This document shows, piece by piece, positions 17,392 through 25,263 of a stretch of 64,000 nt of DNA. The translations under genes were made by a program, and so were the position numbers. Origin of the DNA: Pyxidicoccus sp. MSG2. GTDB taxonomy: Bacteria > Myxococcota > Myxococcia > Myxococcales > Myxococcaceae. The stretch is taken from NCBI RefSeq assembly GCF_026626705.1, contig NZ_JAPNKC010000001.1, forward strand, positions 11,184,001-11,248,000. Direction: 5' to 3'. The notes beneath the pieces were generated by a model that was given only the letters and a program-made list of their open reading frames with translations, was not told where the DNA came from and ran no database searches. Every line of letters begins with the position of its first letter. Within the stretch, counting starts at the first letter, position 1.

Positions 17392-18696
17392 ATGACGTCC
17401 GCACCGAAGCTGCTGTTCGCCGACCCCAAGGGCCGGGTGATGGAGCATCCCTACCTGCTCGCCACGCTGCGCAGCGGGGAGGAGCTCGTCCCTCCGCAGG
17501 ACAAGCCCATCCCCCTGCCGGAGGCCGGACGGCTCGTGCACCTGCCCGGCCGCCTGCCCGTGGGGCTCCACCCGGAGACGGGAGAGCTGGAGCTGGTGCG
17601 GGAGATGAAGGTGGGCGGAAAGACCTTCGTGCCCAACGCGGTGGGCGCGCTGCTGCCGCCGGGCTACACGCGCACGTTCCTCCCCGGCGAGGTGAAGGGC
17701 AACGGGCCGGTGCTGCCGCAGTGGGCGTACACCGCCGCGGCGTGGGTGGGCGAGGGCCCGGTGGCGTGGGCCATTCATACGGACCGCCGCTCGCATTGGG
17801 ATCCGGAGCGCTACTCCACGCCGGAGATGAAGGCGCTGGTGGAGCAGCACATGAAGCGCTTCCCCGACAACCGGGTGCTGAAGCAGCTCAAGACGTGCGC
17901 GCTCATCTACCGGTGCTTCACGTCGCAGAACACGTTCTACGTGCGCGACGAGGCCGCCATCCCCGCGTCCGTGATGTGCAACGCGCGCTGCGTGGGCTGC
18001 ATCTCCGACCAGCCCGCGGACGGGCCGCCCGCCTCGCACGAGCGCATGGACGACGGGCCCACCGGCGAGGAGATGGGACAGATTGGCCTGTTCCACCTCC
18101 AGCACGCGCCGGGCCGCACCATGGTCAGCTTCGGTCAGGGCTGCGAGGGTGAGCCCCTCACGCGCTGGAAGCAGATTGCCGAAGCCATCCGCTACATGCG
18201 CGCGCACAGCGACCAGGGCTCCATCAACATCAACACCAACGCCAGCCTCACCCAGGGGCTGGAGGCGCTGTTCGACGCGGGGCTGGACGCCATCCGCGTG
18301 TCGCTCAACTCGGCGGTGAAGGACCTCTACGAGGCCTACTACAAGCCGGTGAAGTACGGCTGGGAGGACGTGGAGGCGTCCATTGCACTGGCGCGTGAGC
18401 GCGGCGCGTACCTGGCGCTGAACCTGCTCCTGTTCCCCGGCGTCACCGACCGCGAGGGCGAGGTGAAGGCGTTGGAGCGGCTGGTGAAGAAGTACCGCGT
18501 GGACCAGGTGCAGACGCGCTCGCTGTGCATCGATCCGCTCCAGTACCTGGAGGTGGCGCGTGACAAGGGCGCGGGCGGCGAGCCCGTGGGCATCCGCACG
18601 CTCCTGCAGCGGCTGAAGGCGGCGCGGCCGGGGCTCGTCATCGGCAATTTCGCGCGCGGCCTGGACGAGCGGGAGAACGCGGCCGGACGCGGGTAG
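17392..18696 (+). CDS. Radical SAM protein of the frz neighbourhood
   Basis: 434 residues. The [4Fe-4S] motif CxxxCxxC is at Cys196, Cys200 and Cys203, preceded by two further cysteines (169, 175). The TIM-barrel-like part after it includes GSININTNASL and the IRVSLNSAVKDLYEAYYKP segment found in pyruvate-formate-lyase-activase-like radical SAM enzymes. The first 190 residues form an unusual N-terminal domain with no family I can name. The start at 17392 has GAGG upstream; an in-frame ATG at 17323 reads poorly. Substrate unknown. It is convergent with frzZ and lies between ald and frz. Confidence 0.82.
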   Translation: MTSAPKLLFADPKGRVMEHPYLLATLRSGEELVPPQDKPIPLPEAGRLVHLPGRLPVGLHPETGELELVREMKVGGKTFVPNAVGALLPPGYTRTFLPGEVKGNGPVLPQWAYTAAAWVGEGPVAWAIHTDRRSHWDPERYSTPEMKALVEQHMKRFPDNRVLKQLKTCALIYRCFTSQNTFYVRDEAAIPASVMCNARCVGCISDQPADGPPASHERMDDGPTGEEMGQIGLFHLQHAPGRTMVSFGQGCEGEPLTRWKQIAEAIRYMRAHSDQGSININTNASLTQGLEALFDAGLDAIRVSLNSAVKDLYEAYYKPVKYGWEDVEASIALARERGAYLALNLLLFPGVTDREGEVKALERLVKKYRVDQVQTRSLCIDPLQYLEVARDKGAGGEPVGIRTLLQRLKAARPGLVIGNFARGLDERENAAGRG

Positions 18697-18709
18697 GGGC
18701 TGGGTATAC

Positions 18710-18735
18710 CGGGGGACCGGCACTCCGGTTCCCCG
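18710..18735. terminator. Hairpin between the radical SAM gene and frzZ
   Basis: Arms of 11 bases (10 pair) around the loop CACT, between the convergent stops at 18696 and 18743. No T-tract. Confidence 0.45.
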
Positions 18736-18742
18736 CGCGCGT

Positions 18743-19597
18743 CTACTCGGTGGGGGGCAGCAGCTCCTTGGCCACCATGTTGCCCATCACCGCGTCCTTG
18801 GGGATGTAGCCGTCGGCGCCCGCCTCGCGGCAGATGCGCTGCAATTCCTCGACGTTCTCACCCGAGCACAGCAGCACCTTGATGCCCTTGAAGAGGCTGT
18901 TGCTCTTGATGAAGCGGCAGAACTGCTCGCCATTCACGTTGGGCATCCGCACGTCCAGCAGCACCAGGTCCGGACGCGTCTGCTTCTTGAGGATGATCTT
19001 CGTGGCCTTGTCTGCGGTGTCGGCCACGTGCACCTCGAAGCCCTTGGACACGAGGTCCGCTTCGATGATGCGGGCCGTCATCTCGCTGTCATCCACGATG
19101 AGGATGCGCGGCTTGCGTCCGCCCGCGGTGGCCGGCTTGGCGGCGGGGATGCCGCCGGTGGCCGCCGGGGCCTGGGGCGCGGCGGCGGGGGGCTCGGCCG
19201 GAGCGGCGGGCACGGCGGTGGGGACGCCCAGGGCGGGAGGTCCGATCAGCCCCATCACGCCGCCCAGCACGGCCTCCAGGCCGCCGCTCTTGAGGATGTA
19301 GCCGTCCGCGCCGGAGGCCTTCGTCTTGCCCTGCAGCTCCGCCTCGGGGATGTCGGAGTACAGCACCAGCTTGGCGGTGACCTTCTTCTGCCTCCGGAGA
19401 TACTCGACGACATCGTCGCCGAACATCTCCGGCATGTTCACGTCCATGAGGATGAGCGCGAACGGCCCCTCGGTGAGCTTCTGGTCGAGGCTCGCCAGGT
19501 CCTGCGCGCCGCTCGCCTGGTAGCCAGCGGCGGTGAGGGCCCGTACGGTGAGCTCCACCAGCATCGGGCTGTCGTCAATGACCAGTACGCGCGACAT
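18743..19597 (-). CDS. frzZ: FrzZ, tandem response-regulator output protein
   Basis: 284 residues made of two receiver domains joined by an Ala/Pro-rich linker (about 121-160). Receiver 1 has VIDDS and phospho-acceptor Asp52 (LMDVNMPEM); receiver 2 has IVDDS and Asp215 (LLDVRMPN). In M. xanthus FrzE phosphorylates FrzZ, which acts as output of the Frz pathway to promote cell reversals. GAGGAGG lies 5 bases before the ATG at 19597. The gene is divergent from frzA, as expected for this locus. Confidence 0.95.
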   Translation of the reverse strand: MSRVLVIDDSPMLVELTVRALTAAGYQASGAQDLASLDQKLTEGPFALILMDVNMPEMFGDDVVEYLRRQKKVTAKLVLYSDIPEAELQGKTKASGADGYILKSGGLEAVLGGVMGLIGPPALGVPTAVPAAPAEPPAAAPQAPAATGGIPAAKPATAGGRKPRILIVDDSEMTARIIEADLVSKGFEVHVADTADKATKIILKKQTRPDLVLLDVRMPNVNGEQFCRFIKSNSLFKGIKVLLCSGENVEELQRICREAGADGYIPKDAVMGNMVAKELLPPTE

Positions 19598-19689
19598 CGT
19601 CCTCCTCAAAGGAATCCCGCTAACCCTACACCTTTGAATCCGCGCGGACCATCGAAACGGCGACCGAGCAGCCGGCCTGTCGGGTCTAC

Positions 19690-19718
19690 TTGACCGGTTT
19701 TCGTCCCCTCCGGATACT
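19690..19718 (+). promoter_or_regulatory. Candidate promoter of the frzA-B-CD-E-G-F operon
   Basis: TTGACC (19690-19695), a 17-base spacer and GATACT (19713-19718) resemble a sigma-70 promoter. The expected transcript start near 19725 leaves about 40 bases before the ATG at 19766. It would make the TTG at 19727 almost leaderless, which favours the ATG as frzA start. Confidence 0.5.
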
Positions 19719-19765
19719 TTGCCGCCTTGACCACGACCCCCACACCCCTCCAGCGGGCACTCCGG

Positions 19766-20248
19766 ATGGCTCCGGACCGCGCTGTGGCTGCCCAGGCCCG
19801 ACCCGAGCAGGAGTTTTTCTGCTTCCGGGTAGGAGACCTGCGGCTCGGCGTGCCCAGTGAGAATGTGCTCGAGGTTCTCCGCGCGGGCCTGCTCACCCCC
19901 CTGCCGAGAACACCTTCCTTCATCATGGGCGTCACCGGCCACCGAGGTGAGGTGCTGCCGGTCGTCGACCTGCTGCGCTTCCTCTCCAAGGGAGAAGCAC
20001 GCATCGGCCCGCGCACCCGCCTGTTCGTCGGCATCACCGGCAGCTACGTGGCCGGCGTCGTCGCGGACACGGTGCTCGGCCTTCGCCGCATCCCGGTGTC
20101 TGAAATCCTGCCGCCGCCGCTGGGCGGTGACGCCGCCGCCGAGCACCTGCTCGGCGTGGTGCAGGGCACCGGCGCCCAGGACGGCATCAACCTCATCAAC
20201 TTCTCCAAGCTGCTGCAGACCGCGCGGCAGCGGGCGGTGGCTCGATGA
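19766..20248 (+). CDS. frzA: FrzA, CheW-like coupling protein
   Basis: 160 residues from the ATG at 19766; an in-frame TTG at 19727 would add 13 residues but lies too close to the probable transcription start. The whole protein is one CheW domain (EFFCFRVGDLRLGVPSENVLEVL through VTGHRGEVLPVVDLLRFL). It links the receptor FrzCD to the kinase FrzE and is essential for signalling in M. xanthus. Its stop overlaps the frzB start by four bases (ATGA). Confidence 0.93.
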   Translation: MAPDRAVAAQARPEQEFFCFRVGDLRLGVPSENVLEVLRAGLLTPLPRTPSFIMGVTGHRGEVLPVVDLLRFLSKGEARIGPRTRLFVGITGSYVAGVVADTVLGLRRIPVSEILPPPLGGDAAAEHLLGVVQGTGAQDGINLINFSKLLQTARQRAVAR

Positions 20249-20625
20249 ACGACGAGCACGTCCAGATGCAGGAAGTGGTGGACATCCTCTTCTTCGACAT
20301 CGGCCACTCGCTGTACGGCACCGACGCGTCCTCGGTGCTGCGCATCGACCGCTCCCTGCCCGAAGACATCACGCTCCCCGGGCTGGGCCTGCCCCTCCGG
20401 GGCCACCGCGCCATCGTCTTCGACACGCCGGAAGGCGAGGGCCACCTGAAGGTGGATGCCGTCCACGCCGTGCGCTCCATCCCCCTCAACTCGCTCCGCC
20501 GGATGCCCCCCACGGCCGGAGCGGCCCCCTATGCCGTTGGCGTGTACCTCGAAGAGGCCCGCGCCGTTTTGCTCATCGACCTGGTCGAAACCGCCAGGAC
20601 CCAAGGAACTCAAGGAAGGCACTGA
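20245..20625 (+). CDS. frzB: FrzB, second small CheW-like protein
   Basis: 126 residues, a divergent and shortened CheW fold (VDILFFDIGHSLYGTDASSVLRI at the start, AVLLIDLVE near the end). In M. xanthus FrzB also connects to FrzCD but cannot replace FrzA and is thought to bring additional receptors into the system. It overlaps frzA by four bases and ends 5 bases before frzCD, so the three are co-translated. The C-terminal TARTQGTQGRH is a short disordered tail. Confidence 0.92.
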   Translation: MNDEHVQMQEVVDILFFDIGHSLYGTDASSVLRIDRSLPEDITLPGLGLPLRGHRAIVFDTPEGEGHLKVDAVHAVRSIPLNSLRRMPPTAGAAPYAVGVYLEEARAVLLIDLVETARTQGTQGRH

Positions 20626-20630
20626 CCGCA

Positions 20631-21902
20631 ATGTCCCTGGACACCCCCAACGACAAGTCCACGTCCAAGGCTCGCTCCGCCCGGAAGGCCCCCGCCTCCA
20701 AGGCGGCCGCGGGCTCCAAGGCCAGCGCCAACCCGGCGACGACCCAGGCCCAGTACAAGGCCTTCACCGACACGCTGTTGACGGTGCTTTCCGGCAACCT
20801 CCAGGCTCGCGTTCCCAAGGAACTGGTGGGCGAGGGCGGCTCGGAGATGGCGCACCTGCTCAACCAGGTGCTCGACAACCTCGCCGCGTCCGAGCACCGC
20901 AAGCAGGTGTCGGCGCAGGAAATCGATCAGGCGCTGGACTCGCTCATCGGCCTGGTGCGCGAGGGCGACCTGTCCCGGTGGAACACCACCACCGAAGACC
21001 CCCAGCTCGGGCCCCTGCTCGAGGGCTTCGGCAAGGTCATCGAGACGCTGCGCACCTTCGTGCGGGAGATCAACGAGGCGGCGCTGCGCCTGTCCTCGTC
21101 CGCCAACCAGGTGCTCGCGGCCTCCACGCAGCATGAGACGTCTTCCACGGAGCAGGCGGCGGCCATCCACGAGACGACCGCCACCATGGAGGAGCTGAAG
21201 CACGCGTCCGCGCAGATCGCGGAGAACGCGGGCAGCGTGGCTCGCGTGGCGGAGGAGACGCTCGGTGCGGCTCGCGCGGGCCGTGGCGCCATTGGTGAGT
21301 TCATCCAGGCCATGCAGCAGATCCGCAGCGACGGCGTCGCGGTGGCGGACTCCATCGCCAAGCTGTCCAAGCGCGTGGAGCGCATCGGCACCGTGGTGGA
21401 GGTCATCGACGAGATTGCCGACCGCTCGGACCTGCTGGCGCTGAACGCGGCGCTCGAGGGCAGCCGCGCGGGTGAGGCCGGCAAGGGCTTCTCCATCGTC
21501 GCGGCGGAGATGCGGCGCCTGGCGGAGAACGTCCTGGACTCCACCAAGGAGATCAAGAACCTCATCACCGAGATTCGCGAGGCCACGGCCGCGGCGGCCG
21601 GTGCGGCGGAGGCTTCCAAGACGGCGACCGAGTCCGGCGAGAAGCTGGGCGCGGTGGCGGCGCAGGCGGTGGAAGGCATCCTCGCCGGTGTGCAGGAGAC
21701 CAGCGACGCGGCCCGCGTCATCAACCTCGCCACGCAGCAGCAGCGCACGGCGACGGAGCAGGTGGTGGCTTCCATGGCGGAGATCGAGGACGTGACGCGC
21801 CAGACGACGCAGGCCTCCAAGCAGGCCACGGGTGCCGCGGCGGAGCTGACGCAGCTCGCGGGCCGGCTGGCAGAGCTCATCAAGCGTTTCAAGGCCGACT
21901 AG
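20631..21902 (+). CDS. frzCD: FrzCD, cytoplasmic methyl-accepting chemoreceptor
   Basis: 423 residues with no membrane segment. Residues 1-35 are Lys/Ser/Ala-rich (KARSARKAPASKAAAGSK), the histone-like tail reported to hold FrzCD on the nucleoid. The rest is a receptor signalling domain with the hairpin tip at about 260-285 (EIADRSDLLALNAALEGSRA). Heptad-spaced glutamates 174, 181 and 188 correspond to the M. xanthus methylation sites 168, 175 and 182, shifted by six residues, which is also the length difference I recall. AAGGAAGG lies about 11 bases before the ATG. FrzF methylates and FrzG demethylates it. Confidence 0.96.
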   Translation: MSLDTPNDKSTSKARSARKAPASKAAAGSKASANPATTQAQYKAFTDTLLTVLSGNLQARVPKELVGEGGSEMAHLLNQVLDNLAASEHRKQVSAQEIDQALDSLIGLVREGDLSRWNTTTEDPQLGPLLEGFGKVIETLRTFVREINEAALRLSSSANQVLAASTQHETSSTEQAAAIHETTATMEELKHASAQIAENAGSVARVAEETLGAARAGRGAIGEFIQAMQQIRSDGVAVADSIAKLSKRVERIGTVVEVIDEIADRSDLLALNAALEGSRAGEAGKGFSIVAAEMRRLAENVLDSTKEIKNLITEIREATAAAAGAAEASKTATESGEKLGAVAAQAVEGILAGVQETSDAARVINLATQQQRTATEQVVASMAEIEDVTRQTTQASKQATGAAAELTQLAGRLAELIKRFKAD

Positions 21903-21935
21903 CGCTTCCTGGAACGGGAGGGGCGAACGCCGGCC

Positions 21936-24233
21936 ATGGACACCGAGGCTCTCAAGAAGTCCCTCCTGAAGAAGTTCCAGGAGGTCACCGCAGACCGCCT
22001 CCAGAAGATTCAGCTGGGGGTATTGGACCTGGAGAAGGAAACCGCGGACCAGGCCGCGGAAGACGTCGCGCGCGAGCTGCACACGATGAAGGGGGAGGCC
22101 CGCATGCTGGGCCTGCCCGTCATCGGCCAGCTGGCGCACGCCGCCGAGGACGTCCTGCGCGCCGAGCGCGAGGGCAGGACGGCCACCGAGATCGCCACCG
22201 ACGTCCTGCTCAGGGCGTGTGACGTTCTCTCCGATTTGAACGAGGACCTGGCGGGCGCCAACACCGGCACCCCCGCCAGCGAGGAGATGGTCAAGGCGCT
22301 CGCGGAGGTCTCCGGCCAGGAGCCACCCTCCATCGGGCCCAAGCCGAAGCCCGCCGCTCCGCCGCCCGCGCCCGCCGCGCCGGTGGCGGCGCCGGTGGCC
22401 CCGAAGCTCGTGGCGCCGGCTCCGGCGCCGGTGGCGGCTCCGCCCGCGCCGGTGCAGCGCGCTCCCGAGGCTCCCGCCGCGGCGGCTCCGGCCGCTCCCG
22501 AGGAGCAGCAGGGCGCGGCGAAGTCCGCCGCGGTGGCGGACCGGACCATCCGCGTCAACGTGGAGGTGCTGGACTCGCTGGGGCTGCTCGCGGGCGACCT
22601 GCTCGTGGAAAGCGCCCGGGGACGGCTGCGCAGCTCGGAGACGGAGGCGCTGTTCGAGCGCTTCAGCCGCCTGGGCGACCGCTTCCTGCGGCTCGCGGAG
22701 CAGGTGGACATCCCCACCCCGGTGCGCGCGCTGCTGGACCGCGTGGAGAGCGACCTCCACATGCTGCGCGACGATGCGTTCCGCTTCGTGCGGCGCAACG
22801 ACGACGGCATCAACACGCTGCACGGCAACCTCGCGAAGATGGCGGACCACGTGGCCGAGGCCCGGCTGGTGCCGCTGTCCACCGTGTTCGACGCCTTCCC
22901 CCGCGCGGTGCGGGAGATGTCGCGCACGCAGGGCAAGGAGGTGGACCTGGTCATCGAGAACGCCGACATCGGCGTGGACCGGTCCATGCTGGGTGACGTG
23001 CGCGACGCGCTGGTGCACCTGTTGCGCAACTCGGTGGACCACGGCGTGGAGTCTCCGGACACGCGCCAGAGCCTGGGCAAGCCGCTCACGGGCCGTGTCC
23101 GCATCAAGGTGCGCGTGGACGGCGACATGCTCCACATCGAGGTGGAGGACGACGGGCGCGGCATCGACCCGGAGCGCCTGCGCCAGGCCGCCGTCAACAA
23201 GCGCCTCATCACCCAGGTACAGGCCAACGCGCTGTCCGAGCGCGAGGCCATCGAGCTCATCTTCCGCCCCGGCTTCTCCACCCGCGACCAGGTCAGCGAG
23301 CTGTCCGGCCGTGGCGTGGGCATGGACGTGGTGAAGCGGAAGGTGGAGACGCTGGGCGGCTCGGTGGGCGTCAACAGCCGCATCGGCCGTGGCACCACGA
23401 TTACGCTCCGGCTGCCCCAGTCGCTCGCCCTCATGAAGGTGCTGCTGGTGCGCCTGGGCGACGACGTCTACGGCATGCCCGCCGCGGACGTGGAAGCGGT
23501 GATGCGCGTCAAGCCGGAGGACCGGCTGGAAATCTTCGGCACCCTCGCCGTGCGGCACCGGGGCAAGCCCACCGCGCTGGTGGCGCTGGGGCCGCTGCTC
23601 GGCCTCAACGGTGGCAACCGCTTCGACAAGCCGCCCGCGGTGGTGGTGCGTCACGGCGAGGACCACGCGGCGCTCGTCGTCGACGGCTTCGTGGACGAGC
23701 GCGAGGTCGCCGTGAAGCCCTGCGGCGGCGAGTTCCTCAAGGGCGCGCCCTTCATCGCCGGCACCGCGGCGCTGGAGGACGGCCGCATCGCCGTGCTGCT
23801 GCACGTGCCGGACATCATGGCCGAGGTGCGCCGCATGGCGCGTCCCGTCACCCAGGCTCCGGCGGCCAGGCGCCTGCGGGTGCTGCTGGTGGACGACTCG
23901 CCGATTGCTCGCGCCACGGAAGGAGCGCTGGTCAAGGCGCTGGGGCACCTGCTGGAGGAGGCCCAGGACGGCGAGGAGGCGTACGCGAAGGTGCAGAACA
24001 ACCAGTACGACCTCATCCTCACCGACGTGCAGATGCCCAAGATGGACGGCTTCACGCTGTCGCGGCGGCTCAAGTCGACGCCCGCGGTGGCCCGCATCCC
24101 CGTCATCATCCTGTCGTCGCTGGCCTCTCCGGAGGACAAGCGACGCGGCCTCGACGCGGGGGCGGACGCCTACCTCGTCAAGGGGGAACTCGGCGTGGAG
24201 ATCCTCGCGCAAGCCATCGACCGGCTGACCTGA
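21936..24233 (+). CDS. frzE: FrzE, CheA-CheY fusion histidine kinase
   Basis: 765 residues. The Hpt (P1) domain carries phospho-acceptor His49 in ELHTMKGEARMLG, identical to the M. xanthus position. A long Pro/Ala linker (about 125-195) replaces a CheY-binding domain. The dimerisation and ATPase domains (about 200-500) have the N box RNSVDHGVES, DDGRGID and GRGVGMDVV. A CheW-like regulatory domain follows, and a C-terminal receiver (about 645-765) with LLVDDSP and acceptor LTDVQMPK. In M. xanthus this receiver tunes kinase activity while FrzZ is output. The next gene starts 10 bases after the stop. Confidence 0.97.
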   Translation: MDTEALKKSLLKKFQEVTADRLQKIQLGVLDLEKETADQAAEDVARELHTMKGEARMLGLPVIGQLAHAAEDVLRAEREGRTATEIATDVLLRACDVLSDLNEDLAGANTGTPASEEMVKALAEVSGQEPPSIGPKPKPAAPPPAPAAPVAAPVAPKLVAPAPAPVAAPPAPVQRAPEAPAAAAPAAPEEQQGAAKSAAVADRTIRVNVEVLDSLGLLAGDLLVESARGRLRSSETEALFERFSRLGDRFLRLAEQVDIPTPVRALLDRVESDLHMLRDDAFRFVRRNDDGINTLHGNLAKMADHVAEARLVPLSTVFDAFPRAVREMSRTQGKEVDLVIENADIGVDRSMLGDVRDALVHLLRNSVDHGVESPDTRQSLGKPLTGRVRIKVRVDGDMLHIEVEDDGRGIDPERLRQAAVNKRLITQVQANALSEREAIELIFRPGFSTRDQVSELSGRGVGMDVVKRKVETLGGSVGVNSRIGRGTTITLRLPQSLALMKVLLVRLGDDVYGMPAADVEAVMRVKPEDRLEIFGTLAVRHRGKPTALVALGPLLGLNGGNRFDKPPAVVVRHGEDHAALVVDGFVDEREVAVKPCGGEFLKGAPFIAGTAALEDGRIAVLLHVPDIMAEVRRMARPVTQAPAARRLRVLLVDDSPIARATEGALVKALGHLLEEAQDGEEAYAKVQNNQYDLILTDVQMPKMDGFTLSRRLKSTPAVARIPVIILSSLASPEDKRRGLDAGADAYLVKGELGVEILAQAIDRLT

Positions 24234-24243
24234 GGAGCCACGC

Positions 24244-25263
24244 TTGGGCGGTCCCCCTGCGGCAGGAATGGCGTTCCGGGTGCTCATGGTGGGCAAGGGG
24301 CTGCGTGCGCTCGCCGCGCGCGGCCTCTTCGACGGCGAGTCGCTCGTCCCGGTGGGCCCGGCGGAGGTGGACTTCGCCGGCGCGCTGGTCGCCGTGCAGC
24401 GCCACTTCCCGGACGTGCTGCTGGTGGACCTCAGCGCCCGCGAGGCGCTGGAGGCGGTTGAGCACGTCATGGTGGAGCGGCCGGTGCCCATCCTCGCGCT
24501 GCACCCGGGCGCGCTCTCCGGCCAGGACGCCTTCCAGGCCGTGGCCCTGGGCGCGCTGGACGTGGTGGAGCGTCCGGCCTCGCCGGGGGCGGACTTCTGG
24601 GGCCATGTCTCGCGCAAGCTGGTGATGCTGGCGCAGGTGAAGGCGGTGCGGCAGGTGAGCACCCGACCCCTGCCGCGCACGGACGCGCCCGCGCCGCCCT
24701 TCCCGCTGGTGGCCATCGCCGCGTCGCTGGGCGGCCCCAAGGCGGTGGCACAGGTGCTGCGGATGATTCCGCGGGGCTTTCCGGCGCCCCTTGCGTATTG
24801 CCAGCACATCAGCGAGGGCTTCACCGAGGGCCTGGCGCACTGGCTGGCCATGGAGACGGCGCTGAGGGTGCAGGAGGCGGAAACCGGAGTGGTGATGGAG
24901 CCCGGCACGGTGTACATCGCTCCGTCTGGCAGTCACCTGTTGGTCCGACCGGAGGGCAGGCTGGAGCTGGACTCCGGGCCCGCGCTCCGCGGTTTCAGAC
25001 CTTCGTGTGACATGCTGCTCACTTCCGCGGGCGAGGCCTTCGGCTCGCGCTGCATCGGGGTCATCCTGACGGGCATGGGGCGCGACGGCGCGCGAGGGTT
25101 GAAGGAGATTCGGGAACGTGGTGGGAGGACCATCGCGCAGGATGAGGCAACGTCCACCGTCTGGGGCATGCCCCGCGAGGCCGTGCTGATGGGCGCCGCG
25201 CAGGAGGTGCTGCCGCTGGACCGGATTGGACCGATGCTGCTTCAGTGGGTGGACGCGTGCTGA
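24244..25263 (+). CDS. frzG: FrzG, CheB-like receptor methylesterase
   Basis: Removes methyl esters from FrzCD glutamates. 339 residues from a TTG at 24244, chosen because GAGGAG lies 6 bases upstream; an ATG at 24268 is possible. The methylesterase domain (about 150-339) has the triad Ser161 (AASLGGPKA), His188 (CQHIS) and Asp281 (GMGRDGARG). The N-terminal 120 residues have a receiver fold, but the usual acidic pair is replaced (VLMVGKGL instead of VDDS), although an Asp at 62 sits at the acceptor position. Phospho-control of this esterase is therefore uncertain. It overlaps frzF by 7 bases. Confidence 0.94.
   Translation: MGGPPAAGMAFRVLMVGKGLRALAARGLFDGESLVPVGPAEVDFAGALVAVQRHFPDVLLVDLSAREALEAVEHVMVERPVPILALHPGALSGQDAFQAVALGALDVVERPASPGADFWGHVSRKLVMLAQVKAVRQVSTRPLPRTDAPAPPFPLVAIAASLGGPKAVAQVLRMIPRGFPAPLAYCQHISEGFTEGLAHWLAMETALRVQEAETGVVMEPGTVYIAPSGSHLLVRPEGRLELDSGPALRGFRPSCDMLLTSAGEAFGSRCIGVILTGMGRDGARGLKEIRERGGRTIAQDEATSTVWGMPREAVLMGAAQEVLPLDRIGPMLLQWVDAC

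Noticed and set aside
19727..19765. TTG start for frzA 13 codons upstream
   Set aside because: It would lie almost at the predicted transcription start, and the ATG at 19766 gives the 160-residue length I recall for FrzA.
20610..24917. A 1435-codon minus-strand open frame opposite frzCD-frzE-frzG
   Set aside because: It is a mirror of high third-position G+C; His/Arg/Gln-rich composition with no domains, while the plus strand encodes well-known proteins.
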